From Oscillospiraceae bacterium (lineage in GTDB: Bacteria; Bacillota; Clostridia; Oscillospirales; Oscillospiraceae), in the NCBI GenBank assembly GCA_031260605.1, contig JAISLF010000032.1, positions 1-54,019 of the forward strand: a DNA stretch of 54,019 nucleotides, in the 5' to 3' direction. Made by a program: the position numbers and the translations under genes. Under the pieces are notes generated by a model. It worked only from the letters and a program-made list of their open reading frames with translations, was not told the DNA's origin and did no database searches. Positions 44,434 through 54,019 of this stretch are shown here, piece after piece (position 1 is the first letter of the stretch; each line of letters opens with the position of its first letter).

Positions 44434-44893
44434 TAACGACGACCTGACGCTGCTCGGCAGCGGCTCGACCAAATACCCGGCGCAGTACTGCCCGGAAATT
44501 CTGGAGACGTTTGAAAACCGCCACCCGGATACGGACTATATGGTGCGCTTTAATTGCCCGGAGTTCACAAGCCTGTGCCCAATAACAGGTCAGCCCGATT
44601 TTGCGACGATTTACATCAACTACATCCCGAACATCAGAATGGTAGAGAGCAAATCTCTCAAGCTCTACCTGTTCGGCTACCGCAACCACGGAGACTTTCA
44701 CGAAAACTGCGTCAACACAATCCTAAAGGATTTACGCAAGCTGATGGAGCCAAAATTCATTGAAGTTCTCGGAAAATTCACGCCGCGAGGCGGAATTGCG
44801 ATTGTGCCGTATTCTAATTGGGGTCAGCCGGGGACAAAATACGAGGAAATGGCGGAGTACAGGCTGAAGAATCACGACCTTAGGCTTGAATAG
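44423..44893 (+). CDS. queF: NADPH-dependent preQ0 reductase QueF
   Basis: 156 residues, the single-domain type. Reduces the nitrile of preQ0 to the amine of preQ1 for queuosine in tRNA. The catalytic Cys is in [14 protein letters not shown], and the QueF motif [20 protein letters not shown] follows. AGGAGG lies upstream of the ATG inside the end of queT. Because QueF makes preQ1, the riboswitch would give end-product feedback on import and reduction. preQ0 synthesis genes (queCDE) are not in the window. Confidence 0.95.
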   Translation: MPTNNDDLTLLGSGSTKYPAQYCPEILETFENRHPDTDYMVRFNCPEFTSLCPITGQPDFATIYINYIPNIRMVESKSLKLYLFGYRNHGDFHENCVNTILKDLRKLMEPKFIEVLGKFTPRGGIAIVPYSNWGQPGTKYEEMAEYRLKNHDLRLE

Positions 44894-44924
44894 GGTAATT
44901 CCATAGTGCTTTACGATGACAATA

Positions 44925-44962
44925 AGAGCGCCTCCTGCAGAAAAATTCGCAGGAGGCGCTCT
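44925..44962 (+). terminator. Terminator after queF
   Basis: 14-bp perfect stem (44925-44938/44949-44962) with a 10-nt A-rich loop; the T-tract is short. Confidence 0.7.
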
Positions 44963-45138
44963 TTGCCGTTTACCGGAGGTAATTACCACACATCAAAAAA
45001 CGACGACATTCCGCAAAAAAGAGTTCAATAAGGCATATATCCCGAAAAGCGGCTAATACTTACTGTAACACTGCTGAAAAGATAAGCCGCCTGCGTGCAA
45101 TGTTTCGCCGCGGCGAGTCTCGGCACAAAAGGGTAACT

Positions 45139-47223
45139 ATGCCAATGAATAAGCGAAAAAAACGCACTCTGAAAAAGCTTGCCTCATCACTTCTCGCGGT
45201 TATAATGCTGTTTCAGCTTGCTGAGCAGCTAATTATAAGCGCGTCGGCCGTCGGACCGCTTAGCGTCTACTTTTACGCGCGAACGAATCCGAACGATTCG
45301 GCATACGACCTTATGGCGGCGCAAATGCGCATATACGAGCTTTCGGCGACCAACTTTTTCACCGCCGACGCAAGAACTGCCGACGCGGAGGAAGCTCCCG
45401 TCAGCACGGAATACCGCGTTGCGCTGGCAAACGGAGACCTAAGCGCCGTGCCGGAAATGGCGGGGCTGAAGTTTGCTTATTGGGCGAACAATGACGGAGA
45501 CATTATTGACTTCAATGATTTCCCGGCGAAAGGGAGCACGATAAGCCTTTTCGCGAAATATGTTCCCGCCGATTATTTCTCACTGCACTTTGACCTAAAC
45601 GTCTCCGGCGGCGAGGAGGCAAGCCTTATCACGACGGCGTACCCGGACATTGAGGGCTTTCCCGTTGATACGGCAAACCTCACCGACTATAAAAAAGACA
45701 GCGGCTCGGGGTTGCCGCTCGACCCTGAAGACCCGCTCTATATCGCGTTCGGTTTTTTTGAAGGCTCCGTCAATATGGATCACCAGTATGACCAGACCGC
45801 GCCGAATCCGTTTCCCCGCCGCAACGACGGCAAGGTGTTTACAGGTTGGTTTTGGGACACAAACGCAACGCAGACCGTTTTTACGCGCGCAATTCACGAC
45901 ACAGCGATTGATTATACAAGAATTCCCGAAAACGGCATTGTAACGCTGTATGCCGGGTGGGAGGACGGTGTACAGCTTGACTTTGACTTGCACGACAGCG
46001 ATGGCGCGATAACAAGCGACGCAGGATATGACAAGCCGATTATCGGACTAAAGTCCGGCTGGGACATTTTCAGAAACGAAACTGCCGCTTGGTACGATTT
46101 TATGGAAGACGGCAACCCGTATAAAACGATCTACGGACTGCTGCACGACAGCTTGACAGACAGCCTTTCCGGCACAAGCAATTATGGTTTTCACGCCCCG
46201 CCGCGCTCTGACAGTAAGGTGCTGATCGGCTGGTATACCTCGCCCGTGACAAACCCGCAGATGCCCGCCGTTATCGCGCAGCCGGGCTACAGCTACGGAG
46301 GTCTTGCGCCGACCGAAAATGAAACGCTTCACGCCCTGTGGATGGACAAAACCACTCTGTATATCGACCTGAACACCCCGTCCGGCGCGACCGTGACAAA
46401 CGCAGAGGACTTTGACAACATTACAGGGCTTATGCCGTATCAGAGGTACGGCTACGAGCAGCGGCTTTCCGATTTTTACAACAGCGCGGGAATCTACAGC
46501 GCACAGCCCGAGATTTCCGGCGGCGCAAAGCAGTTTATCGGCTGGAAATATTACTCCGACAAGGAGTATAATAACGAAATCAAGCTGACGTCACTGAAAG
46601 GGGACGGCGGGAGCATTACGGGCTACAATCCCGAAAGCGATTTTTATGCCGTCGCGCAGTGGGGACAGGGGCTTGCGATATATATCGACCTCAATCTGCC
46701 GGAGGGAACAGCACCGACGGACAAAACGCTTGAGCTGTATTCTGCCCCGCTGAAGTTTTTATCAGGCGAATCTGCGGACACCGGCTCAATGTACTATAGC
46801 TTCAGCAGCGGAATAGGCGACTTTGCGTACAAACCGCGTGTTGAAAACAACAAGCTGTATTTCAGAGGCTGGACGCTCTATACGGACTACGACGAAGGCA
46901 CGGACACATACAGCGGCAGCTATTATCAATACAGCTTTTACCCTATGCCGGATTTTCCGCTTTATGCCGTGGCAAGCTGGGACTATCCGGTAACAATACG
47001 GTTTGACCTGAACCTCCCGGACGGGACGGAGGGCAAGCTTACAGTGCCACAGTCCGGCGAGTTTGCGGACATTACGGGAATTCAGCCGGTTTCAGACCCG
47101 TACAGCTATATTGACTACGAAAACGGCGGAGGCTACAGTCCGATTCTGAATGCGCTGGGCGCGGCGCTGGGAGAGCGTGCGCCGCAAGCTCAGCGGCAAG
47201 GCGTTCGGCGGCTGGTGGCTTGA
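45139..47223 (+). pseudogene. Giant InlB-repeat/SLH surface protein, N-terminal part (frameshifted)
   Basis: The N-terminal 680 residues of a cell-surface protein. A signal peptide (about 1-38, ending SASA) precedes about five repeats of the Listeria-Bacteroides (InlB B-repeat) type, each with a G-W-hydrophobic core such as FTGWFWDTNA and a closing YAGW-like strand. The frame then runs off and stops at 47223. One extra C at 47185 (CCG-C-AAG) explains this: removing it gives APKLSGKAFGGW, which matches another repeat, PKLSGYGFIGW. The sequence continues in the +1 frame to 52309. The ATG at 45139 has AAGGG upstream. The break could be a real mutation or a sequence error. Confidence 0.8.
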
Positions 47224-50200
47224 CAGAGCGGGAACTCAGGCTTTCTGGCAGCCGACAAGCGGTTTTTATATATCCAGCAGCAGCGGAATGACAACCGTCG
47301 GCTCAGTCGGTCCGGATACAAGCTCAGTCTATACCCGACAGGCTGACGGACACTACGACCACAGCTACACATCCTTTAGAAATTTACCGAACTACGCGTG
47401 GGACGAGGCAAACAAGACGTGGGTGCTGACGGTTTACGCCGCATATTCTGACGAGTATACGCTGGAGTTCGACCTCAACGTGCCTGACGGGCGCTCAGAG
47501 GACGAGATTACAAACAAAGCAAACATTGTGCCGATAACAGGGCTTTATTACGGCGAGTGGCTGACACAAAACCAGACCTTTAGCACAGCTGTTTACATTC
47601 ATGGAGGCGGCTGGGGCAGGTATTTCGGAACATATAAGCCGGAGCTTGCGGGCTACCGCTTCAGGGGCTGGAGCTGGAGTCAGTCCCCCGGCTCTGCCTT
47701 TTCCGGCGAGAGCTTTTTCTACTACTCCTACGTCGGGCAGCCGAAAATGTATGCCGTCTGGGAGAAAATCGGCTACGTTTTCTTTCACGCAAATGTGCCG
47801 GACGGCTACGGCTACACAACGCAGACACCGCCGCCGATACCGGAGAGTTATCCGTATGACCCGCAGTATTTAGCGCCGTCTTATCTGCCGGAGTATGATG
47901 TTGACCCGTACGGCTACACAAACGCGGATGTTTCAACGCCTCTGATTTCAGCCGGGGGGTATGACGACCTGCTTATAGCGCCGACGGAGTTTGACAGAAA
48001 CGCAGAAATCAACCAGTGGGGCGGCGGCGCAAACGTAGAGCTGTACAACATTCTCAGGGGCGCAAAGCAGTATAAGGGGACTCTCGGCGACCTTGTGTTA
48101 GAGGGCTGGTTCACGGCAAGAACAGTCTCGGCGACATGGGGCGTAGGAATGGGAGACCCGCCGACTGACAGCTACACCTACAGCTATACGTACCACTCGA
48201 ACGAAATGCAAACGGGTATGTACTCGGATCAAAAAAAAGAGGGCGCGGCATTTGGCAGCGGCTACTCGACATATCCGAGCTATTACACCGTGGAAGAGGA
48301 CGGAGCCTTTAACCTCCACCTGTACGCGCACTGGATTCCGCAGCCGTACCTGTATTATGACGACAATCTCCCCGAGGAGGCGACGCAGGAGCAGCTTGCC
48401 GCTTTTGTGCCGACAAACACCCTTGACCCGGGCGACGACCACCGTCTTGCGATTGATATAGGCGCGTCGTATTCCTCCGCGCCGGGTTTCGGCAAGGTTA
48501 CAAACCCGAGGCTGCCGGGCTATATCTTTGTGCGCTGGCTGACGGCAAGCAACAGCTATTTCTACGCGAGCAACACCGTGACGGGGGACACGGAAATCAA
48601 GGCGCAGTGGGCGGAGGCGGCAACGCTTACGCTTGACCACAACCTGCCTGGTGACGCCAATGTCGGCAGTCTTATCCCGATGGCGCCGACAATCTATACA
48701 GTCGGCAAGGGCGTTTCGTTCTCAGATGGCGACCCGACACTTCAGCTGACGCTGCAAAACAAGTGGCCGAAGCTGTCCGGCTACGGTTTTATCGGCTGGT
48801 ATTACGAAAACGGCAATCAGTTCAGCGTATACGATACCTGCGCCGAAAACACAACAATTTATGCCAAATGGGGCAAGCTTGTGCCTGTTGCGTTCGATAT
48901 GAACCTCGGGCAGGGCGTAACAGACACGACACTGGTGCCGACGGCAAAGACGGTGGTTACAGCGACAGCAGGCTTACGCGCGACCTCCACGGAATACGGC
49001 AATAACGCCGAATTATACGGCATTTTGCAGAACGGCAGCCGCCCGTCGCGCGGCGAGTTCGACTTTGCGGGCTGGGCTACAGACGCTGACGACAAAAACA
49101 GCAAAATAACGTGGGAATGGACTGTGCCGGAAAACGGCACGACGCTCTACGCGCTCTGGGAGCCTGCTGTATTTATGCGCTTTGACCCGAATGTTCCGGA
49201 AAACGACGCGAATCCCGTTCTGCCGGACAACACGCCGTATGCCGCAAGAGCCGGCAGCAGCGGAGGCTACCGCGACCCGTACTACTACGTGTTTGAGAGG
49301 AACAAAGACGCCCTGCCGTTTACGCGCGGCGGATATATCGTCACGGGCTGGTATAACAACCCCGGACTCACGGAGCCGTTCTATGTGCGCGACACAAACG
49401 GCAGCACGCAGTATTGGAGCAGCTACTGGGATACGATGAACGGGGACAAGACGATATACGCAAAATGGGCCGCTGCGTACACACTGACATTCGACTCAAA
49501 CACCACAGACCCGACTGTGTTTAACGCGCATCCGCCGGAAATAACAGTTCCCGTAGGTTTTCGCTGGGGCGACTATATCATCAGTCAGGTTGAGCCTGAG
49601 CGCAAGGAATACTTTTTCCTGGGCTGGTACAACGAGCCGAACGGCGTAACGGAATTCGACTCGTCAACAACCGCGGCGGGCGACAAGACGGTTTACGCCA
49701 AGTGGGAGAAGCTCGGCAAGCTTACGCTTGACCTGAATACGCCGGACGCGAACGCGGTCCTCAGAGGCGCAAATGAAATCCGCGTTAAAACAGGCAGAAG
49801 TTACAATTATGACTATGCGGTTGTAAATCAGCTTGACGCGGCAAGACCGACGCGCCCCGGATACTCGTTTGCGGGGTGGTATTTAGACAAAGCCTGCACA
49901 ACGCCGTTTGACACAAACGCGGCGGCGGATGCCGAGAGGACAATATATGCCGACTGGATTGCCGGAGAGCTTATACTCACGCTTGACGTAAACGCGGACG
50001 GCGACACAGTAACAGGCGAGCTCCCGGGTCCGTTCCCGCTGAATTACGGCAGTGATCTCGCATACGGGCAGGACAAGTTCAGTTATTACACCTTTAACGA
50101 GCTTGCAATTTTCCGCGCCGGATATACGTTTACCGGCAGGTGGCACATCGGCTCTCCGTCAGGCGACGTGTGGAGCTATGAAACGACCTCCAGTGTGCTC

Positions 50201-52309
50201 GCAACAGGCTCCGTAACGCTTTACGCCGAATGGGCGGCGGGCGAGACGCGGATTACGCTTGACAAAAACAACACCGACTCCGGCTCAACCGAGGCAAACC
50301 CAAGCTCTGTGCAGTACAACGTCCGCCAGGACTATTACTACCGCATATCGCTCCAAACGCCGCTTTCGAAGATAGCAAAGCCGACGCGCGCGGGCTATAA
50401 ATTCACCGGCTGGTACACCGATGCGAACGCTTCTGTGAAATTCCGCGCGGACGACAGCTGGCAGTACGAGTACCAGATTCCGGAGACGCTGTTCGCCGGC
50501 TGGGAGGCGTTTGAGGGCGAGCTTCCGCCTGCAAAGGACATCATAACAGTCGCGTTTGCGGCAAACGCGCAGGGCGGCGCCGTCGCCGGTATGCAGAGCT
50601 CTGTTGAGGTTCCCGCCGGGACGGGCGTGTGGGACGTATACAGCGTTACCGACGTTTTGTACAGCAGCCGTCCGACGCGGGAGGGCTACGCGTTTGACTA
50701 TTGGTCAGAAGACCCGGACGGTACAAGCGACTGGTACAATTGGTTCTACAGCCACGACGCGTTTGACGAGGACGTGACGTTCTACGCCGTCTGGACGCCC
50801 GCAAACGTCAAGCTGACGTTTGACATAAACATTGCGCAGGAAGACCTGACAGGGCGTGAAGTGTATCCCGAGCCGGAGGAGGTCTGGGTAAAGTCAAACA
50901 TCAACAACGTGGATTCGCCGACGCGCCCCGGATACGAGTTTGTAGACTGGTATCTTGAGCCAGAGTGCCGCACGCGGTGGAACTGGAACATTCCGGCGCG
51001 GGATACGACGTATTACGCGCTTTGGCGGCCCGTCAATGATTACGACCCGCTGTCTGTATTATATATCCCGTCAAACATCAGTGATTTGACGCAGGACGAG
51101 ATGAACTCGATTGGTTACGACCAATATATCATCAAGGAGGGCGAGCTTGCCGGTAGAACTATGTTTACGCCGACACGTGCAAGCGAACAGGAATTTCTCG
51201 GCTGGTACCTGCACGATAAGCTTGCCGGACACGGACTCAACGCGCAGCGGTATGCGTATACAGACGCGGGCACGAGGATAACAGAGACCACGCCGCTGAC
51301 CGCCGATATGGCGTCGCTGGAAAACACAATTATTCTGTTCGGGCACTGGAGCAATTCGCCGCCCGCAGCCTCCGGCACAGTCAGCTATAACGCAAATTAT
51401 CCCGGCGGAGGCAGCCCCGCCCCGACGGAGGAAGCGCACAGCTTCGGCACAATTGCGCTGAAATCCGTAGAGGATCTCGGTTTTAGCGCCGCGGGCTTTG
51501 CGTTCCTCGGCTGGTTTACCGAGCCGGTGGGCGGAAAGGAGGTAACCTCTGCCGTGTTGAGCGCCGAAAACCCGGACATCGAGGTATACGCGCACTGGAA
51601 ATCCGACACCTTCCGCGTGTTCTTAGAGGATCACGTCAAGTATGTTGCAGGCTACCCGGACGGCACGGTTCGCCCGAACGGCAACATCACGCGCGCCGAG
51701 GTTGCGGTGATTCTCTACAGCGTGCTCACGCCCGGAATGAGGGCGCAGTATGAAACCGCGCATAACCCGTTCCCCGACGTGCCGAACGGCGCGTGGTATA
51801 CAAAGGCCGTGCTGACAGTTGCAAACATCGGGCTTATGACCGGCTATCCGGACGGTGCGTTCGGTCCGGACAGAGCCATATCACGCGCGGAGGTCGGCAC
51901 AATGGCGGGCGGCAAAAAGGGGCTTGTTACAATTCTGAACGCGCCGGAGGTTGAGCAAAACAAAGCCATAAGGTTCCCCGATGTTCCGGAGGGGCAGTGG
52001 TTTACCGCCGCGGTTTACCGCGCGGTGGTTGCGGGATACTTCTTCGGCGATGAAAACGGCAACTTCCGCCCTGCGGCGAAGATGACGCGCGCAGAGTTTA
52101 TGACGTTTATGAACCGAGTGCTGGAGCGGCTGCCGGAAAGGCAGAGCGACCTGCTGCCCGGAATGAGAACCTTCCCCGACAACACGGACAAGAGCGATTG
52201 GTACTACCTTGACGTTCAAGAAGCGACAAACGCGCATAACTATGAGCGCAAGCAGTACGGCAATCCGAAATTCTCGTTTAAGTATGAAAAATGGGTTGCG
52301 CTGAGGTAG
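47150..52309 (+). pseudogene. Giant InlB-repeat/SLH surface protein, C-terminal part (in-frame from 47186)
   Basis: About 1,700 residues that continue the previous entry. The first ATG in this frame (47150) lies in the region still read by the other frame and has no ribosome site, so it is not thought to be a separate gene. There are about fifteen more InlB-type repeats, each with a G-W-Y/F core and ending in a Y-A-x-W strand. Three SLH motifs lie at the end (about 1500-1690: YVAGYPDGTVRPNGNITRAE, TGYPDGAFGPDRAISRAE and GDENGNFRPAAKMTRAEF). SLH domains attach proteins to the wall polymer. With the frameshift removed the whole protein is about 2,389 residues, probably a surface adhesin. Confidence 0.85.
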
Positions 52310-52325
52310 ACGCAATCCAATAGAA

Positions 52326-52364
52326 AACGCTCACGCAGGAGTGACTGACTCCCGCGTGAGCGTT
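52326..52364. terminator. Terminator between the SLH and tetR genes
   Basis: 11-bp stem (52326-52336/52354-52364) with an inner GAGT/ACTC pair, followed by CTTTT on the plus strand. Both convergent genes could use it. Confidence 0.7.
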
Positions 52365-52410
52365 CTTTTGCCGAAAAGCTTTTAGCGCCGCAATGACGAA
52401 CAGCGCAGCG

Positions 52411-53103
52411 TTACTCTGCCTCCGCAGCGGCGCTGTCCGGAAGCAGCAGCTGCAGCAGCGCCTTGTGATACCGCGCAATAAGCTCAAGCGGGTCGTGTGA
52501 AACGGTGCGCCCCATCAGCTTTTGCGTGTAAATGTTCACCTGCTGAAGTATGAAGCACAGGATTGCATGTGAAACCGCCGTGACGTCAAAATCGCGAACA
52601 TAGCCAAGCTTTATACACCGCTCAAAGCTGCGGATATATATTGAAGCCGGGTATTCCAGAAAAACCTCGTTATAAACCTGCCAGGTTTTTTCATCGTGCA
52701 GCTGCTCAAACTGTATCAGGCTGAAGGCAAAGCAGGTGAAGTTGTTTGTCATCCGCTCAGGTTCGACAAAGATGAGATCGAGCACCTGCTCAAGGCTTGT
52801 TGCCGCAAGAAGCTGCTCATTCAGGCTGTCGTGGTACAGGCGGTACAGACCGACCGTGTGTTCAACCACAGCTTCCCATAAGGACTCCTTGCTTGGAAAG
52901 TGGTTGTAAAGTGAAGCTGCCTGAATCCCGATTTTTGCCGCAATATCCTTCATTGAAACGCCGGTGTAGCCGTGCATGGCAAAAAGCACGGTTGAATAAA
53001 CAAGGATACTTTCCTTTGTGCCGACCTTTTCGCTTCCAAAGGGCAGGGAATAGTCCGAGCCGAAAACATTGTACGATAAAAAATCCGATAACTCTATGTC
53101 CAA
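52411..53103 (-). CDS. TetR-family transcriptional regulator
   Basis: 230 residues. The N-terminal DNA-binding domain includes VSMKDIAAKIGIQAASLYNHF, a typical TetR helix-turn-helix, preceded by about 30 extra residues. The C-terminal ligand domain is helical and unassigned. The TTG at 53103 is used because AGGTT lies upstream and no ATG is available. It is behind the DUF6514-like gene by 73 nt and probably shares its promoter, which contains an operator-like palindrome. No efflux gene is adjacent, so its other targets are unknown. Confidence 0.85.
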   Translation of the reverse strand: MDIELSDFLSYNVFGSDYSLPFGSEKVGTKESILVYSTVLFAMHGYTGVSMKDIAAKIGIQAASLYNHFPSKESLWEAVVEHTVGLYRLYHDSLNEQLLAATSLEQVLDLIFVEPERMTNNFTCFAFSLIQFEQLHDEKTWQVYNEVFLEYPASIYIRSFERCIKLGYVRDFDVTAVSHAILCFILQQVNIYTQKLMGRTVSHDPLELIARYHKALLQLLLPDSAAAEAE

Positions 53104-53176
53104 AATTAAACCTGCTGTATAGTATGATTTTTGCGTGCGACCCTGCGGTCAGTATTCCGCCTCTGCACAATATCCG

Positions 53177-53428
53177 TTATAAAACATCATCTACAATATC
53201 GGACAGGTGCACGGGGAATACAAAATTCCTCGCCAGATAGTGTATCACTTTTTGCGGCGAACTGCAAGTGTTTGACAGCGTTTTAGTGCTTTCACTCAAA
53301 ATTGTGCCGTCTTTGTACAAAATATCGCGAATACGAGAATATGTACCGGACTCCAGGTAATATTCCAGTGTGTATTCGGCAGCGTCGTCTAAATAGACAT
53401 AAACTCTTGTGATTAGTTGTATTGACAT
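53177..53428 (-). CDS. Small DUF6514-like protein
   Basis: 83 residues. The C-terminus (VIHYLARNFVFPVHLSDIVDDVL) resembles small DUF6514 proteins of spore-forming Clostridia, which end in a similar LSPVHL-type helix and acidic tail. The N-terminal part is beta-rich. Function unknown; I am only fairly sure of the family. It is the first gene behind the promoter at 53617-53646, with a leader of about 180 nt in which I see no strong structure. Confidence 0.6.
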   Translation of the reverse strand: MSIQLITRVYVYLDDAAEYTLEYYLESGTYSRIRDILYKDGTILSESTKTLSNTCSSPQKVIHYLARNFVFPVHLSDIVDDVL

Positions 53429-53616
53429 ATGGGACTTACTTCTTTGTGCTGCGGGTGAGGTTGGCGGAAGCTGGAGCGCAGGCAGTACAGGCTGTTCCTA
53501 AGCTGAACGATGCATAATCTCATTTCAAAAGATGTGCTTAAAAAGCACGTACAGTCAGCCGCATATACAGTTGTACGGCTGCGCGAAATGTATGCTCCGC
53601 GACATAAATCGTCATT

Positions 53617-53646
53617 ATTATAAACTAACTATCGGTAGTTTGTCAA
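53617..53646 (-). promoter_or_regulatory. Promoter with operator-like palindrome for the DUF6514-like/tetR unit
   Basis: On the minus strand: TTGACA at 53646-53641, an 18-nt spacer, TATAAT at 53622-53617. The spacer holds a perfect palindrome with a 4-bp centre: AACTA-TCGG-TAGTT at 53627-53640 (plus strand). TetR repressors often bind in this place, so the downstream tetR is probably autoregulated. Confidence 0.75.
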
Positions 53647-53739
53647 TATACAATTTCAACAATTTTTTTCAAAATATTTTAGCTTGCGGAGTAGGGTGCC
53701 GGGGTTTTGCGGGATTTTACTTTTTTAGGGCTTTGCGTT

Positions 53740-53840
53740 TGTAGGGGACGCTGCCCTCAGCGTCCCTTGCTGCGGTTGCCGCCGGGCTTTTTTGCGGGCG
53801 TAGGGGCGATCGTCCCGGTCGCTCGAGGTTTGCTTTGCCA
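53740..53840. repeat. Short GTAGGGG-type palindromes next to copy E
   Basis: GGGACGCTG/CAGCGTCCC at 53745-53766 preceded by GTAG, and a second imperfect palindrome near 53800-53825 (GTAGGGGCGA). They are the inverse of those next to copy B. Confidence 0.65.
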
Positions 53841-53854
53841 CTCTGTTCTGCTTT

Positions 53855-54019
53855 TATTCTGGTGCAACCGTTGACCTGCGGCGCAGGGTGCGTTGTTTGT
53901 AATTGCGGCGAAGCTTAGCAGCTTCGCGCTGCAGAGCGCCTGCGCGGCGGGCGGTTACTTTTTCCGCTTCGCCGGAAAAAGTAACCAAAAAGGGGCGACT
54001 TCTTTGTAAAGAAGCAAAC
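53855..54019 (-). repeat. Dispersed non-coding element, copy E (cut by the window edge)
   Basis: The end of an element in the same orientation as copy A: the flank with GGCGCAGGGTGCG, then TTTGTAATTGCGGCGAAGC, then a 14-bp hairpin (53953-53966/53973-53986) and a CTTCTTT...AAAGAAG hairpin at the edge. It is nearly identical to bases 1-95 but with small differences, so it is a separate copy. Confidence 0.8.

Noticed and set aside
47150..47223. Programmed +1 frameshift in the giant SLH gene
   Set aside because: No slippery codon pair, stop or stimulatory structure is obvious at 47185, and a single extra C explains the break completely by comparison with sister repeats.
45139..52309. Repeats in the giant surface protein as a CRISPR or DNA repeat array
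   Set aside because: The repeats are protein-level (about 70-100 residues each) and diverged in DNA; there are no short identical direct repeats with spacers anywhere in the window.

Overview
The window looks like one contig from an uncultured spore-forming member of the Clostridia, most likely Oscillospirales-like. Evidence: a complete spoIIA operon (anti-sigma antagonist, anti-sigma factor, sigma-F), an anaerobic ribonucleotide reductase, a class I fumarase subunit, SLH-anchored surface proteins, a tilS-hpt-ftsH cluster and frequent TTG start codons. GC content is near 50 % and the standard code is used. Both contig ends lie inside the same dispersed repeat, so the contig probably ends where assembly failed at that repeat.

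Layout. 1-1000: dispersed repeat copy A. 1061-3096: fumarase beta subunit overlapping a sensor histidine kinase, closed by a strong terminator. 3150-4400: repeat copy B and a run of short palindromes. 4502-10910 (minus strand): a complete transcription unit with its own promoter and terminator, encoding phage scaffold, major capsid protein, connector, a stabilisation/hub protein, a tail-associated protein, a holin-like protein, a CHAP-SLH endolysin and a helical protein. It has no terminase, portal or integrase and lies between direct repeat copies B and C. 10975-11720: repeat copy C. 11866-14376: nrdD with NrdR-like boxes on both sides of its promoter. 14558-16175: spoIIAA-spoIIAB-sigF. 16306-19454: a marR-MFS pair converging with a MATE exporter. 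19545-20530: repeat copy D.

20653-22422: infC-rpmI-rplT-rpmB behind an attenuator leader; infC appears to start at AUA. 22447-26196: proC, recJ and ispG. 26314-30710: a DUF4349 lipoprotein, an enoate-reductase-like flavoenzyme, an unknown protein and a lipoprotein. 30926-30999: tRNA-Gly(CCC). 31432-44893: a long plus-strand run holding a small unknown protein, a MerR regulator, tilS-hpt-ftsH, an amidohydrolase, a short G3E (COG0523) GTPase overlapping a very histidine-rich protein, YifB/ComM, a lipoprotein, thiI, cinA, and queT-queF behind a preQ1-I riboswitch. 45139-52309: a giant InlB-repeat/SLH surface protein split by one extra base. 52411-53646: a TetR regulator and a DUF6514-like protein (minus strand) behind a promoter with an operator-like palindrome in its spacer. 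53740-54019: palindromes and repeat copy E.

The most unusual points are: (1) about 1-kb non-coding elements whose end hairpins covary between copies; (2) the motor-less capsid/lysis unit bracketed by them; (3) the G3E GTPase plus 32-histidine protein next to a metallohydrolase; (4) the AUA-initiated infC; and (5) a single-base frameshift that can be placed precisely in the giant SLH protein. Family names come from recognising conserved motifs by eye; no database search was run.
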